Assembly (NCBI GenBank): GCA_004154925.1
Contig: QJNS01000095.1
Span: 186,001-250,000, forward strand
Length of the DNA stretch: 64,000 nucleotides
Source of the DNA: Monosporascus cannonballus
Taxonomy: Eukaryota; Ascomycota; Sordariomycetes; Xylariales
Reading direction: 5' to 3'
In this document: positions 63,533-64,000 of the stretch, piece by piece
Layout: each line of letters starts with the position of its first letter
Position numbering within the stretch: position 1 is the first letter of the stretch
Translations under genes and position numbers: made by a program
Notes under the pieces: generated by a model
Database searches by the model: none
Told to the model about the DNA's origin: nothing
What the model saw: the letters and a program-made list of their open reading frames with translations, nothing else

Positions 63533-64000
63533 GGCCTGCCGAGTCTGTATGTGGCCACCGGAAGAGAGTAGCGGAAGATAAAAGGTAGGAATCGACCGGG
63601 TGCCGTCCACGATCAACAAAGGTATTGGATTGGATACCGTGTTGGAGCGGAAGCAGGAGGGGAGCGATTAAGATGAGTGTGTCATATACAGAGAGTAGAA
63701 TGTCTTGGGCGGGACAATCAAGGTTAGAGACAAGACAGGTATGTCATTAACGGCATATTGTAATGGCATACTACAGTAGGTACACACTACCTAAAGATGG
63801 ACCCTTGGGCAATCTGGCCTTATCGGAAAGATAAAGGTGCCGCCCCCAAACGTTCCGCGCCACCTTTTAAAGTCGTCATTAAGGTATTGTCTTTGCACGT
63901 TTGCGGTTCAGAAACGACCACATCGGCCTAGTAGGTACGTACTGTGCCCCACAGTATGTATATTGGGACCTACGGACAATAATTCATTGGCAGCTAGGTA
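63533..64000. other. Upstream region of the derlin gene
   Basis: Probable promoter and 5' UTR of the derlin gene, running off the window. Contains TAGGTA/TACCTA motifs at about 63776-63792. Nothing else was recognised. Confidence 0.4.

Noticed and set aside
1..64000. CRISPR arrays, rRNA, clear tRNA genes, secondary-metabolite cluster genes
   Set aside because: None was seen. No regularly spaced repeats, cloverleaf sequences, PKS/NRPS domains or rRNA motifs were recognised.

Overview
The window looks like nuclear DNA of a filamentous ascomycete (Pezizomycotina, probably Sordariomycetes). Genes carry short GT-AG introns of about 50-170 nt with CTAAC/CTGAC-like branch sites, the gene families are fungal, and intergenic DNA is sprinkled with TACCTA/TAGGTA motifs. 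The sequence is sharply two-speed. Islands of balanced composition carry intact genes, and they alternate with extremely AT-rich blocks that have no long ORFs. In those blocks residual C sits mostly in CpG and TpA is abundant, the signature of repeat-induced point mutation (RIP, CpA to TpA).

Layout: 1-4250 is a RIP-degraded AT block. 4251-14026 is an island with a WOPR-domain regulator of the SGE1/RYP1/WOR1 type (7999-9543) and cardiolipin synthase CRD1 (11194-12618). 14027-15239 is a 1.2-kb AT-rich element with terminal inverted repeats. 15240-37517 is the main gene island: a RapZ-C-like pseudogene with two RIP-type stop codons, MTO1, VPS45, MMM1, RCE1, a serine-rich membrane protein, the MBOAT lysophospholipid acyltransferase ALE1, and a GDP-mannose transporter (VRG4). 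37518-58930 is a 21-kb block of nested, RIP-mutated transposons. It contains an LTR retrotransposon with both LTRs and a 5-bp target duplication, two other LTR-like repeat families, a pogo/Fot1-like DNA transposon with TIRs, and a related MITE. 58931-64000 is a third island with an SDR oxidoreductase, acireductone dioxygenase (ADI1) and a derlin.

Most of the multi-exon genes could be assembled into complete in-frame models, and splice junctions are given for each. Functionally the islands are rich in membrane biogenesis and organelle genes: CRD1, MTO1 and MMM1 for mitochondria; ALE1, RCE1, derlin, VRG4 and VPS45 for ER, Golgi and endosome. No operon-like or biosynthetic cluster logic is visible; this looks like ordinary fungal gene order interrupted by transposon blocks. 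The most notable observations are the RIP-type inactivation of a single-copy-looking gene beside a RIP-mutated element, a nearly unmutated solo LTR sitting between two strongly mutated copies of itself, and a WOPR master regulator whose 3.7-kb gene-free upstream region abuts an AT block. I found no clear evidence for a wholly new biological system.
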